DNA of 27,859 nt, from NCBI RefSeq assembly GCF_041677825.1, contig NZ_JBAYPG010000033.1:1-27859 (forward strand), in the 5' to 3' direction. A program made the position numbers and the translations under genes. Every line of letters begins with the position of its first letter. Position 1 is the stretch's first letter. Shown here piece by piece: positions 1 to 7,241 of this stretch. The notes below the pieces were generated by a model. The model ran no database searches. It saw only the letters and a program-made list of their open reading frames with translations, and had not been told where the DNA came from. Source of the DNA: Castellaniella sp041677825 (GTDB taxonomy: Bacteria; Pseudomonadota; Gammaproteobacteria; Burkholderiales; Burkholderiaceae_B).

Positions 1-45
1 AGTTGCGTCTGCAGCCTCGAAAAACCGTTCAAAACAACACGACAA

Positions 46-60
46 ATGCTTCACAAGCAT
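46..60 (-). terminator. Possible weak hairpin downstream of binding-protein gene
   Basis: ATGCTT (46-51) and AAGCAT (55-60) form a perfect 6-base inverted repeat around a 3-base loop. Read on the minus strand, the hairpin is followed by a T-rich stretch (TTTGTCGTGTTGTTTTG). It lies about 58 bases past the stop of the binding-protein gene, where the cluster A minus-strand operon would end. The stem is short and AT-rich and the T tract is interrupted, so this is at best a weak terminator. I see nothing else in positions 1-118. Confidence 0.25.
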
Positions 61-118
61 CAACGAGCTGATGGTCACTGAAAAACAGCGATCTCAGCCT
101 GCTGACGAAATATGCGGG

Positions 119-1366
119 CTAGCGCTGAGGGCGCTTCATTTTGCAAATTGTGGGCAACTCGGCCTGCTCAGCCGGTATGACTTCTTCAGTACGCCAGCCG
201 AAGCCTGTATCCTCCTGTTCGAGTTGGACGTTGGAATCGTTGGTCTTGGACCAGGTTGCGATGTATAGCGGCTGCTGGAGCTGGTGGTCGGCTGCGCGCA
301 TTTTTATTTTTCCATTCAGACTGTCGAGCTCCATGCCTTCGAGCGCAAACGCCACATCGACAGGATCGTCCGAGTCGGCCTTCTTCATGGCATTGGTGAG
401 CAGGGCCACACCCGAATAGGCCTGCAGCCAGGTCAGGTCATCATCGTACTTTTCCTTGAAGCCTTCGACCAGGTCGCGGCCTTTATAGTCTTCGTTGTTG
501 ACGTTCCACACCCCCACATAATTGACATGCTCCAGGCCGCTTTCACCGATGGCGGTGGGCGAACCTTTGAGCACGGCATAATAGGTGTAGAAGTCCGCAT
601 CGAGACCGGCATCCCGTGCCGCGCGAATCAGCAGCGCAAGATCGGTGCCCCAGTTCCCCGTGATGACCGTGTCCGCCCCGGAGGCGATGATTTTGGCCAC
701 ATAGGGCGAAAAGTCCTTGACTTCGCCTATGGGATGCAGATCATCGCCCACGATTTCGACGTCAGGCCGTTTCTCGGCCAGCATCTCCTTGGCCGCCTTG
801 CTGACTGAACGCCCAAACGCATAATTCTGGCCGATGATGTAGACCTTCTTGACATCCTTGTTCTTGGCCAGGTGATTGACCAGCGCCTGCATCTTCATGT
901 CAACGTTGGAGTCCACGCTGAATTGCCAGAAACTGCACTGATCATTCGTCAACCCAGGATCAATGGCACCATGGTTGAGGTAGACCACCTCCTTGCCGGG
1001 ATTGCGCGCGTTGTGCTTGTTGATGGCGTCTACCAGGGCGAATGCCACCCCGGAACCATTGGCTTGCGCCACGAATCGGTAACCCTGATCTATTGCCCGC
1101 TTGAGCTGGCTCAGGCTGTCCTGCACGCCCGCCTTGTTGTCGAAGCCCACGACTTCGAGCTGGTATTTGCCACCCCATCCTTCCTTGTTGGCCAGGTCGG
1201 CGATATATTCCCAGGTACGCAGCTGGTTTTCCCCCAGTGCAGCAAAAGTACCTGACAGCGGATCGATCACCGCGAGCTTGACCGTTTCTGCATACGCTGT
1301 GGTACCAAAACACAGCCCCAGCGTCACAGCCAGGGTACCAAGTCTCAAATTTACGTTGCGTTTCAT
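119..1366 (-). CDS. LIV/HAAT-family ABC transporter substrate-binding protein
   Basis: Periplasmic solute receptor of 415 residues (Peripla_BP_6 / Leu-Ile-Val-binding class). The N-terminus is a classical Sec signal: basic MKRN, a hydrophobic core, and likely cleavage after AYA at residue 26. The mature protein opens with TVKLAVIDPLSGTFAALGEN, the usual ligand-binding start of this fold, and has the mid-domain segment VYIIGQNYAFGRS. The ATG at 1366 is preceded by AAAAGGAGACATAA, a strong ribosome binding site. It is the last gene of the minus-strand cluster A transporter operon, 32 bases after livF. The length is normal for the family. The ligand cannot be inferred: members bind amino acids, amides, aromatic acids or other carboxylates. 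The beta-oxidation context favours an organic acid. This gene looks intact, unlike the two ATPase genes just upstream in the operon. Confidence 0.9.
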   Translation of the reverse strand: MKRNVNLRLGTLAVTLGLCFGTTAYAETVKLAVIDPLSGTFAALGENQLRTWEYIADLANKEGWGGKYQLEVVGFDNKAGVQDSLSQLKRAIDQGYRFVAQANGSGVAFALVDAINKHNARNPGKEVVYLNHGAIDPGLTNDQCSFWQFSVDSNVDMKMQALVNHLAKNKDVKKVYIIGQNYAFGRSVSKAAKEMLAEKRPDVEIVGDDLHPIGEVKDFSPYVAKIIASGADTVITGNWGTDLALLIRAARDAGLDADFYTYYAVLKGSPTAIGESGLEHVNYVGVWNVNNEDYKGRDLVEGFKEKYDDDLTWLQAYSGVALLTNAMKKADSDDPVDVAFALEGMELDSLNGKIKMRAADHQLQQPLYIATWSKTNDSNVQLEQEDTGFGWRTEEVIPAEQAELPTICKMKRPQR

Positions 1367-1398
1367 TTATGTCTCCTTTTGGTTCACAAGTGTCGTGA

Positions 1399-2097
1399 TC
1401 AAACCTCCAACCAGTTCCTGCGCACTTGCTGATCCTGACGCAGGTCATCGGGAGTCCCTTCAAACACGATAGTTCCGCGGCCCATGACATAAAGCCGCTG
1501 TGAAATATCGAGTGCGATTGCAAGTTTCTGTTCAACCAGCAAGACAGCCACCCCACGCTGACGCAGAGTATCCAGATACTGTGCGACCAGATCCACGATA
1601 CGCGGCGCCAGACCCTCGGTCGGCTCGTCGATCATGATGAGCCTGGGGTTGCCCATCAACGAGCGGCAAAGCGTCAACATCTGCTGTTCGCCACCCGACA
1701 TCACCCCCGCTGGCGTGTGCCGCCGCTCTTTCAGGCGCGGGAACAGTTCGTACATGTCCTCGAAGCTCCACTGCGACTGCTTCCCACGCTGCTGCCCCAG
1801 AAGCAGGTTCTGTTCCACGGTGAGGGCAGGGAAGACATCGCGGCTTTCGGGCACATAAGCCAGGCCGCGCAACGCGATCTGATAGGTACGCAGCCCCTTC
1901 AGATCATGAGAATCGAAATGGATGGATCCGGTTGAATTGACCAGCCCCATGATGGCTTTGATCGTCGTGGATCGGCCTACGCCATTGCGCCCCAACAGAC
2001 TTACGATTTCCCCTGGATTGACCACCAGGTCGACCCCGTGAAGCACGTGGCTCTTGCCGTAATAGGCATGCAGCCCGGAGACATCAAGCAAAGACAT
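1399..2097 (-). CDS. livF: LivF-type ABC ATP-binding protein with altered Walker A
   Basis: ATPase subunit of a LIV-type importer, 232 residues, the usual LivF length. Start chosen at ATG 2097 (MSLLDVSGLHAYYGKSHVL), which matches the family N-terminus; the open frame extends further upstream, but only antisense to no purpose through the end of livG. The ABC signature (MSGGEQQM), Walker B (RLIMIDEP) and the LivF-style switch region (LLVEQ) are all present. The Walker A loop at residues 36-44 reads GRNGVGRST: the phosphate-binding lysine is arginine, encoded by CGA at 1972-1974. In ABC ATPases this lysine contacts the ATP phosphates and its replacement normally abolishes or severely reduces hydrolysis. 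The gene overlaps the end of livG by 14 bases, as expected for coupled translation. It is either a catalytically impaired subunit or a decaying gene. Confidence 0.88.
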   Translation of the reverse strand: MSLLDVSGLHAYYGKSHVLHGVDLVVNPGEIVSLLGRNGVGRSTTIKAIMGLVNSTGSIHFDSHDLKGLRTYQIALRGLAYVPESRDVFPALTVEQNLLLGQQRGKQSQWSFEDMYELFPRLKERRHTPAGVMSGGEQQMLTLCRSLMGNPRLIMIDEPTEGLAPRIVDLVAQYLDTLRQRGVAVLLVEQKLAIALDISQRLYVMGRGTIVFEGTPDDLRQDQQVRRNWLEV

Positions 2098-2865
2098 CGC
2101 TGCCCCTTTTCTGCTGGTCCTTGGGTACGCCCAGGTACGCTTCCTGTACCTTGGTATTTGCACGTATGCTGTCCGGTGTGTCGCAAGCGATGACCTGGCC
2201 GTACACCACCACCGCCACACGGTCTGCCAGACCGAATACCACACCCATGTCGTGCTCGACCATCAGAAGCGTCTTGCCCATGGTGACTTTCCTGATGAGT
2301 TCGATGGCCACGTCGCTTTCGGCACGACTCATGCCAGCCGTAGGCTCATCCAGCATGATGGTGTGGCTGCCCCGGTCACGGCAACACCGATCTCCAGAGC
2401 CCGCTGTTCGGCGTAGGTGAGCAGGCTCACCATGACGTCGTGACGGGATTGCAGGCCAATCAATTCAAGAACCTGATGCGCCCGCTCATGCAGCGGCCCG
2501 AGCTGGCTGATGCGTTTCCAGAATGTATAGTGGTAACCCATGGACCACATGGCCGCCGACAACAGATTTTCGTATACAGTCTGATTCTGAAACAGATTGG
2601 TGATCTGGAAGCTGCGACTCAAGCCTCTACGATAGATGGTCTGGGCATTCATCTTGTCGATGCGCCGCCCATCAAACCAGATTTCTCCAGAGCTCACGGG
2701 GATCAACCCGGAAATCAGATGAAAAAGAGTGGATTTCCCGGCCCCATTGGGCCCGATCACCGCCAGGCGCTCATCCCGCCTCACGGCCAGATCCACACCA
2801 CGAATGATTTCGGTCCGGCCGAATTTCTTGTGCACATCCTTGAGCACGAGAACATGATCAGGCAT
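2084..2865 (-). pseudogene. livG: LivG-type ABC ATP-binding protein, frameshifted
   Basis: Second ATPase subunit of the cluster A LIV-type importer, broken by one frameshift. The first part starts at ATG 2865 (MPDHVLVLKDVHKKFG) and carries an intact Walker A (GPNGAGKST), the Q-loop region (RSFQITNLFQNQ) and the signature region (LTYAEQRALEIG). Near 2364-2365 it leaves frame and stops at 2329. The rest continues in another frame as TIMLDEPTAGMSRAESDV (Walker B and D-loop) and LLMVEHDMGVV (H-loop), through to the stop at 2084. Adding one base between AA and TIMLDEP restores a continuous protein of about 260 residues, a normal LivG length. The site is not a recognisable slippery heptamer, so deletion or sequencing error is more likely than programmed shifting. 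The start overlaps the livM stop by 8 bases. Without repair the product lacks Walker B and cannot hydrolyse ATP. Confidence 0.87.
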
Positions 2866-4147
2866 CCGGCGTACCCCCCCCTGCACGGACGTCATGACCG
2901 GCTAGCCGGTCGATGAGCGCCCGTCCAGATGGCTTGACGGCAAGCATGCCAAACAGCAGGATCACAGTGGCGGCCACCCACACCGCGATCCCCTGGCCGA
3001 AAGACAGCCCCATGAGTTCCAGGGGCGAAGCGCTGCCACTGGCGCGGTGGTACATCAGTTCGACCAGAAGCACGGTGCCTGAAAGCAGCGCCAGCAAACT
3101 GGCCACCAGGCGCGACAGGGCCAGGTATTCGTGCAGGACGACCGCTTTCCTGACCACATCCAGCGTGGGCCTGAACAGGCTGCTGATGCCCCCGGGCGCG
3201 TAGACGACCACCAGAATGAATATCAAGCCAAGATACATCTGCCAGCCTGCGGTGTAATCCGGCAGGGCTTTCGTGAGCAGTATGCCGATGATTGCGCCAA
3301 CAATGGGCCCGATGAAACTTTTCGTACCGCCGATGAAGGTGAACAGGAGCACCATGCTGGATTCATGCAGACCCAGCACTTCTGCAGTTGCAATCTCGAA
3401 GTTGATGGCCATCAATGAGCCGCCCACGCCGGCGAACAACCCGGCAAACATCAGCGACAAGTAGCGCAGCAGATGTGGATTGAAGCCGACGAATGCCACC
3501 CGTTCCGGATTGTCCCTGACGCCATTGAACAAGCGCCCCAGAGGCGTACGGGTCAGATAGTACGCACCGGCCACACAGAGAAACATCCAGGCCGCAACCA
3601 GATAATAGACCTGCAACTGCGGGCCGAAATTCCAGCCGAACGATGCGTCTCCGTAGACACGATCGGTAGAAACCCCACCCTCTCCACCAAAGAATGCCGG
3701 AAACATCAGTGAGCTTGCATAAACCATCTGCCCGATTCCCAGGGTGATCATGGCAAAGGTGACGCCAGACGTGCGGGTGATCACGTAGCCAATCAGGGCG
3801 GCGCAACCCAGCCCGGTGAGCGCGCCGACCACTGGAATCAAGGGAAGCGGCAGCCAGACTGCACCAGCAGCTGCCGCATTCATGGCGTGCACCGACACGA
3901 ATGCGCCCATGCCGGAATACGCCGCATGACCGAACGACAGCATGCCTGTCTGGCCCAGCAGAATGTTGTACGACAGCCCCAGCACGATCGCCGTACCCAT
4001 TTGTGTCAAGTGCGACAAGGCCAGCGATGACGTGAACACGTGTGGCGCCGCGATCAGAGTGGCCGCAAATGCAAGCCAGACGGCCAATAGTCTCTGTGTG
4101 GCCAGTGGCCTGGTCCGAGTGGCCGGCAATGATTGTGCTGTCATCAT
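2858..4147 (-). CDS. livM: LivM-type ABC permease with C-terminal extension
   Basis: Inner-membrane permease of a LIV-type importer, 429 residues, with many hydrophobic segments. LivM hallmarks include LSYNILLGQTGMLSFGHAAYSGMGAF near the N-terminus, RTSGVTFAMITLGIGQM, and the cytoplasmic coupling segment RTPLGRLFNGVRDNPERVAFVGF that contacts the ATPases. The core ends near YAPGGISSLFRP. About 110 residues follow, holding two further hydrophobic stretches (ASLLALLSGTVLLVELM and GIAVWVAATVILLFGMLAV), so it is longer than a minimal LivM of roughly 300-350 residues. The ATG at 4147 follows directly after the livH stop codon with no spacer, implying coupled translation. It should pair with LivH and with the LivG/LivF ATPases, which are both defective here. 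Confidence 0.9.
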   Translation of the reverse strand: MMTAQSLPATRTRPLATQRLLAVWLAFAATLIAAPHVFTSSLALSHLTQMGTAIVLGLSYNILLGQTGMLSFGHAAYSGMGAFVSVHAMNAAAAGAVWLPLPLIPVVGALTGLGCAALIGYVITRTSGVTFAMITLGIGQMVYASSLMFPAFFGGEGGVSTDRVYGDASFGWNFGPQLQVYYLVAAWMFLCVAGAYYLTRTPLGRLFNGVRDNPERVAFVGFNPHLLRYLSLMFAGLFAGVGGSLMAINFEIATAEVLGLHESSMVLLFTFIGGTKSFIGPIVGAIIGILLTKALPDYTAGWQMYLGLIFILVVVYAPGGISSLFRPTLDVVRKAVVLHEYLALSRLVASLLALLSGTVLLVELMYHRASGSASPLELMGLSFGQGIAVWVAATVILLFGMLAVKPSGRALIDRLAGHDVRAGGGTPDA

Positions 4148-5095
4148 CTAGCTCGCTCGTTTGCCCATCAGTCCGCGTGGACGGAATACCAACATGAGTA
4201 CCAGCAATGCGTACGGCAGTATGGGTGCGACTTCCGCAAGGCTCACGGCCAGGACGCTGCGGCCAAACGCATCCGGGCCCACTGCCACGCCCAGAAGCGC
4301 GAGTACATCCAGCAGGGAACCATCGATTGCCACAGCGAAGGTCTGCATGATCCCGATGAGCAGCGAGGCAAACAACGCACCCATCAATGAACCCATGCCA
4401 CCCACCACCACAACCACAAAGATGATGGTGCCCAGGGTCTCGGCCATACCGGGCTCCGTGACAAAGGCATTACCGCCTATTACGCCCGCCAGGCCGGCCA
4501 ACGCACAACCGCCGCCGAAAACCAACATGAATACGCGAGGCACATCATGGCCGAGAGACTCCACCATGTCAGGGTGTGTCAGTGCCGCTTGTATGATCAA
4601 GCCGATGCGCGTCCGGGTCAGCACCAGATACAAGGCCAGCAATGTCAACACGGCGATCAGCATCATGAAGGCCTGGTACTTCGGGAAAGAGGTAGAGTAG
4701 ATCGTGAGCAACGGCCCCTGAAGGCTCTTCGGAATCCCGTACGTCACCGCCGACCGGCCCCAGATGAGCTGCACGGCTTCGAGCATCAGATACGACAAGC
4801 CAAATGTATACAGCAGTTCAGCCACATGGCCATACTTGTGCACCGCCCGCAGGCCGTAGCGCTCTACCAGCACACCGGCAACCCCGACAATCAGTGGCGC
4901 GATGAAGAATGCAAACCAGTAGCCCGCCAGCGTGCTGATGGTATAGGCCAGGTAGGCCCCCATCATGTAGAAGCTGGCATGGGCGAAATTCAGCACCCCC
5001 ATCATGCTGAAAATCAGCGTCAAGCCGGATGACAGCATGAACAGCAGCAAGCCATAGCTCAGGCTGTTGAGAAGGGATATGACGAAGAACTCCAT
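4148..5095 (-). CDS. livH: LivH-type ABC permease
   Basis: Inner-membrane permease partner of LivM, 315 residues. It opens with FFVISLLNSLSYGLLLFMLSSGLTLIFSMMGVLNFAHASFYMMGAY, the standard LivH N-terminus with the NFAH.xFYM.GAY motif. The coupling region RTRIGLIIQAALTHPDMVESLG and the late hydrophobic segment VVVVVGGMGSLMGALFASLLIG are present. It ends in the usual LVLMLVFRPRGLMGKR. The ATG at 5095 is preceded by AAGGAGACATGA, a strong ribosome binding site. It is the first transporter gene after the thiolase. The 122-base gap between them shows no convincing promoter or terminator, so the two are probably co-transcribed from the tetR promoter. No defect seen. Confidence 0.92.
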   Translation of the reverse strand: MEFFVISLLNSLSYGLLLFMLSSGLTLIFSMMGVLNFAHASFYMMGAYLAYTISTLAGYWFAFFIAPLIVGVAGVLVERYGLRAVHKYGHVAELLYTFGLSYLMLEAVQLIWGRSAVTYGIPKSLQGPLLTIYSTSFPKYQAFMMLIAVLTLLALYLVLTRTRIGLIIQAALTHPDMVESLGHDVPRVFMLVFGGGCALAGLAGVIGGNAFVTEPGMAETLGTIIFVVVVVGGMGSLMGALFASLLIGIMQTFAVAIDGSLLDVLALLGVAVGPDAFGRSVLAVSLAEVAPILPYALLVLMLVFRPRGLMGKRAS

Positions 5096-5217
5096 TCATG
5101 TCTCCTTGTGCCCACTTTCAGTCATGTCTGCTTTTTTCGGTGTTCCGGATAGCGTGGTTTACACGCGTCCTGCTGGCCCCGAAGAGCGATGGCGTCACCC
5201 ACCAGTGGCCAGTGCCA

Positions 5218-6405
5218 TCATTGCGGGATTTCAAACAAGCCCGCTGCCCCCATACCGCCGCCTACACACATGCTGACCACCGCGTAGCGCCCGCCACGCC
5301 GACGCGCTTCAAGCAGTGCATGACCCACCAGCCGCGCACCCGTCATGCCATACGGATGGCCAATCGATATGGCGCCACCGTTGATGTTGCACACGGCAGG
5401 GTCTATGCCAAGATAGTCTCGGCAGTAAAGCACCTGGCATGCGAATGCCTCATTGATTTCCCACACATCGATGTCCTTGATGCCCAGGCCGAACCTGTTC
5501 AGGAGCTTGGGGATGGCATAAATGGGGCCCAACCCCATTTCTTCAGGTGCACAGCCAGAAACCGCCATGCCCCGGTAAATTCCGAGCGGTGTCAAGCCAT
5601 GGTTGCGAGCCTCTTCGGCGCTCATGATCACGCAGGCCGCGGCGCCATCAGAGAGCTGGCTGGCGTTGCCTGCAGTGACCACACCACCGTCAATCACCGG
5701 GTTCAGGGCAGCGAGACTGTCTGCCGTCGTGCCCGGGCGATTGCATTCGTCACGATCAAACCTGACGGATATCTGTTGTGGTGCATCCGCACCTTTTTCA
5801 AAGACTTCATGCAGGACCGTAACGGGGACGATTTCACGATCGAAAAGGCCCTTCTCCTGTGCCGCGGCGGTACGCCTCTGGGATTCCACGGAATACGCGT
5901 CCTGAGATTGGCGCGTGATGCCGTATTCCGAGGCGACATATTCCGCGGTCTCCAGCATCGGCATGTAGGCATGTGGCGCAACAGCCGTGACGGCGGGATC
6001 GGCCTCGCGAGCCGTCCAGGGCATATAGTCCTTCTGTACCGCAGAGATGTTGTCCTGCCCCCCGGCCACGATGATGTTCATGCCTTCGGATGCAATCTGG
6101 CGCGCAGCAATTGCGATGGCCATGAGACCCGAAGCGCATTGCCGATCAACTGTTTGTCCCGGCACAGTGACAGGCAGGCCGGCAGCCAAAGCGGCATGGC
6201 GCGCAATATTGCCACCTGCAGTACCCGCCCCAAGAACGGTACCGATCACGACGTCATCGACCGCTGCGGGCTCAACCTGGGCTCTTTGAACAGCATGATG
6301 AATGACATGCCCCATCAGTGCGGGCGATCTGGTGCTGTTCAATGATCCACGAAAGGCCTTGCCTATCGCGGTACGCGCTGTGGAAACAATGACGGCATTT
6401 CTCAT
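5218..6405 (-). CDS. Thiolase (acetyl-CoA C-acyltransferase)
   Basis: Thiolase of 395 residues that cleaves a 3-ketoacyl-CoA with CoA to acetyl-CoA (or propionyl-CoA) and a shortened acyl-CoA, the last step of beta-oxidation. The nucleophilic cysteine is C90 in DRQCASG. The C-terminal half has NEAFA, the catalytic histidine H350 in SIGHPYG and the acid/base cysteine C380 in SMCVGGGMG, so all catalytic residues are present. The ATG at 6405 is preferred over a GTG 15 bases upstream because GTGAAAG, a plausible ribosome binding site, sits before it and MRNAVIVSTARTAIGKA matches the family start. The segment after the nucleophile domain reads AGGQDNIS rather than the common GGMESMS. It lies 50 bases after the TetR gene on the same strand and probably completes the plus-strand ligase/dehydrogenase/MFE-1 set. 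Confidence 0.93.
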   Translation of the reverse strand: MRNAVIVSTARTAIGKAFRGSLNSTRSPALMGHVIHHAVQRAQVEPAAVDDVVIGTVLGAGTAGGNIARHAALAAGLPVTVPGQTVDRQCASGLMAIAIAARQIASEGMNIIVAGGQDNISAVQKDYMPWTAREADPAVTAVAPHAYMPMLETAEYVASEYGITRQSQDAYSVESQRRTAAAQEKGLFDREIVPVTVLHEVFEKGADAPQQISVRFDRDECNRPGTTADSLAALNPVIDGGVVTAGNASQLSDGAAACVIMSAEEARNHGLTPLGIYRGMAVSGCAPEEMGLGPIYAIPKLLNRFGLGIKDIDVWEINEAFACQVLYCRDYLGIDPAVCNINGGAISIGHPYGMTGARLVGHALLEARRRGGRYAVVSMCVGGGMGAAGLFEIPQ

Positions 6406-6455
6406 AGTGTTGACTTTCACGTTGTATGCACAAGGTACCCACGGCTCGTGTGCAG

Positions 6456-7052
6456 CTATTGCGATACCCCAATGATCCTGATGATTTGGCGTGACATTTC
6501 GTCAGGGTCATAGCGGCCGTCAGGCTTGTACCAGCTCATCATGGTACGCAAGGTACCTTCGACCACCCTGACCGAAATGGTCGGATCCCCGATCAGCGAC
6601 CCCGAATCATGACATTGCTGTATGACTGTTTGCCAGGCACAAAAATAACGCTTGCGAAGCGCAATGAGTTCAGCAAGATGTGTCTGTGACACACTGCGCC
6701 AGTCAAAATACAGTACGGCGTGGTAATCACCTTCTTCGGCGAAGAAAACCAGCTCTATCTCCTGGCGGATAAAGTAGCGCAGTTTTTCCAACGGTGCGCA
6801 TTCAGACTGCAGGATGTTCTCATGACGGATGCAAACGGAAATAAATGCCGTACGCAATATCTCCATGAGAATATCTTCTTTGGATTTGAAGTAATGAAAC
6901 AAGCTTCCGGAGTACAAACCAACTACATCAGCAATCTCTCTTACAGTGGTTGTTTTGAACCCTTTTTCCCGGAAAAGCCGGGCTGCGGCATCCAGAATTC
7001 TTTTACGGGTCGTTTCAGCTACTGCCGGTGGATTGTCCAACAAGGCCTCCAT
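6456..7052 (-). CDS. TetR-family transcriptional regulator, KstR2-like
   Basis: TetR-type repressor of 198 residues. The N-terminal helix-turn-helix domain is clear: TRKRILDAAARLFREKGF, TTVREIADVVGLYSGSLFHYF and KSKEDIL (residues 15-62). The C-terminal ligand domain ends with LRTMMSWYKPDGRYDPDEM, resembling KstR2 and related acyl-CoA-sensing TetR proteins. ATG 7052 is chosen over an open frame reaching 7223 because the domain starts here and GGAG sits 7 bases upstream. The gene is divergent from the acyl-CoA synthetase, with a KstR2-type palindrome between them, so autorepression and repression of both arms is likely. The inducer is probably a CoA thioester of the pathway substrate, by analogy with KstR2 and other fatty-acid-type TetR regulators; this is inference. 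Confidence 0.9.
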   Translation of the reverse strand: MEALLDNPPAVAETTRKRILDAAARLFREKGFKTTTVREIADVVGLYSGSLFHYFKSKEDILMEILRTAFISVCIRHENILQSECAPLEKLRYFIRQEIELVFFAEEGDYHAVLYFDWRSVSQTHLAELIALRKRYFCAWQTVIQQCHDSGSLIGDPTISVRVVEGTLRTMMSWYKPDGRYDPDEMSRQIIRIIGVSQ

Positions 7053-7069
7053 CTGGATCTCCACAAAAG

Positions 7070-7093
7070 ATTGCCAGTTTTGGCACTGGCAAT
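7070..7093. repeat. 9-base perfect inverted repeat in tetR leader
   Basis: ATTGCCAGT (7070-7078) and ACTGGCAAT (7085-7093) are perfect reverse complements around a 6-base spacer. The repeat lies 17 bases upstream of the tetR start codon and just upstream of its GGAG ribosome binding site. Its outer end coincides with the start point predicted from the -10 element TATACT, so it could form a 5'-terminal hairpin in the tetR message. It could instead be a second protein-binding site; its half-sites do not match the CAAG/CTTG palindrome nearby. Confidence 0.6.
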
Positions 7094-7099
7094 GGATCA

Positions 7100-7129
7100 A
7101 GTATAGCGATAGAATTATGCACCAAGCAA
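7100..7129 (-). promoter_or_regulatory. Candidate promoter for tetR-thiolase-liv operon
   Basis: On the minus strand, TTGCTT (7124-7129) and TATACT (7100-7105) are separated by 18 bases. The -10 hexamer differs from consensus at one position. The -35 lies inside the palindrome at 7121-7138, so a bound repressor would block it. Transcription would start near 7093. Found by eye only. Confidence 0.4.
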
Positions 7130-7138
7130 GCGCTTGGT
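7121..7138. promoter_or_regulatory. KstR2-type TetR operator
   Basis: The stretch contains the 10-base perfect palindrome CAAGCGCTTG (7127-7136). Positions 7125-7138, AGCAAGCGCTTGGT, match the published KstR2 consensus AnCAAGnnCTTGnT at every defined base. It also holds an overlapping inverted repeat, ACCAAGC (7121-7127) with GCTTGGT (7132-7138). It lies between the divergent TetR and acyl-CoA synthetase genes and overlaps candidate -35 elements in both directions. It is most likely bound by the adjacent TetR protein. I noticed no second copy in the other intergenic gaps. Confidence 0.75.
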
Positions 7139-7160
7139 ACGAATCGATGATCGGTATTAT
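7134..7160 (+). promoter_or_regulatory. Candidate promoter for acyl-CoA synthetase operon
   Basis: TTGGTA (7134-7139) and TATTAT (7155-7160) are spaced by 15 bases, shorter than ideal, upstream of the synthetase gene. The -35 sits in the right half of the operator palindrome. An alternative is TTGGCA (7080-7085) with TATAGC (7102-7107), which would place the operator near the start point. Either arrangement would be repressible by the TetR protein. Confidence 0.3.
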
Positions 7161-7241
7161 CCCTTGGTTTTCAGGGTGAAGTTCAGAGCAAACCGGTGCC
7201 CTTGAACAGCTGACAGCCTCCATTCAAACAAGGTGATGCAC

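Noticed and set aside
2329..2395. Programmed ribosomal frameshift in livG
   Set aside because: The junction has no slippery heptamer or obvious stimulatory structure, and LivG proteins are not known to use frameshifting.
5096..5217. Promoter or terminator between thiolase and livH
   Set aside because: Only short direct repeats (CCAGTG) and no convincing -35/-10 pair or stable hairpin; co-transcription is the simpler reading.
5098..6345. 415-codon plus-strand open frame
   Set aside because: It is antisense to the cluster A thiolase, which has all its catalytic motifs; the plus frame shows no recognisable domain.
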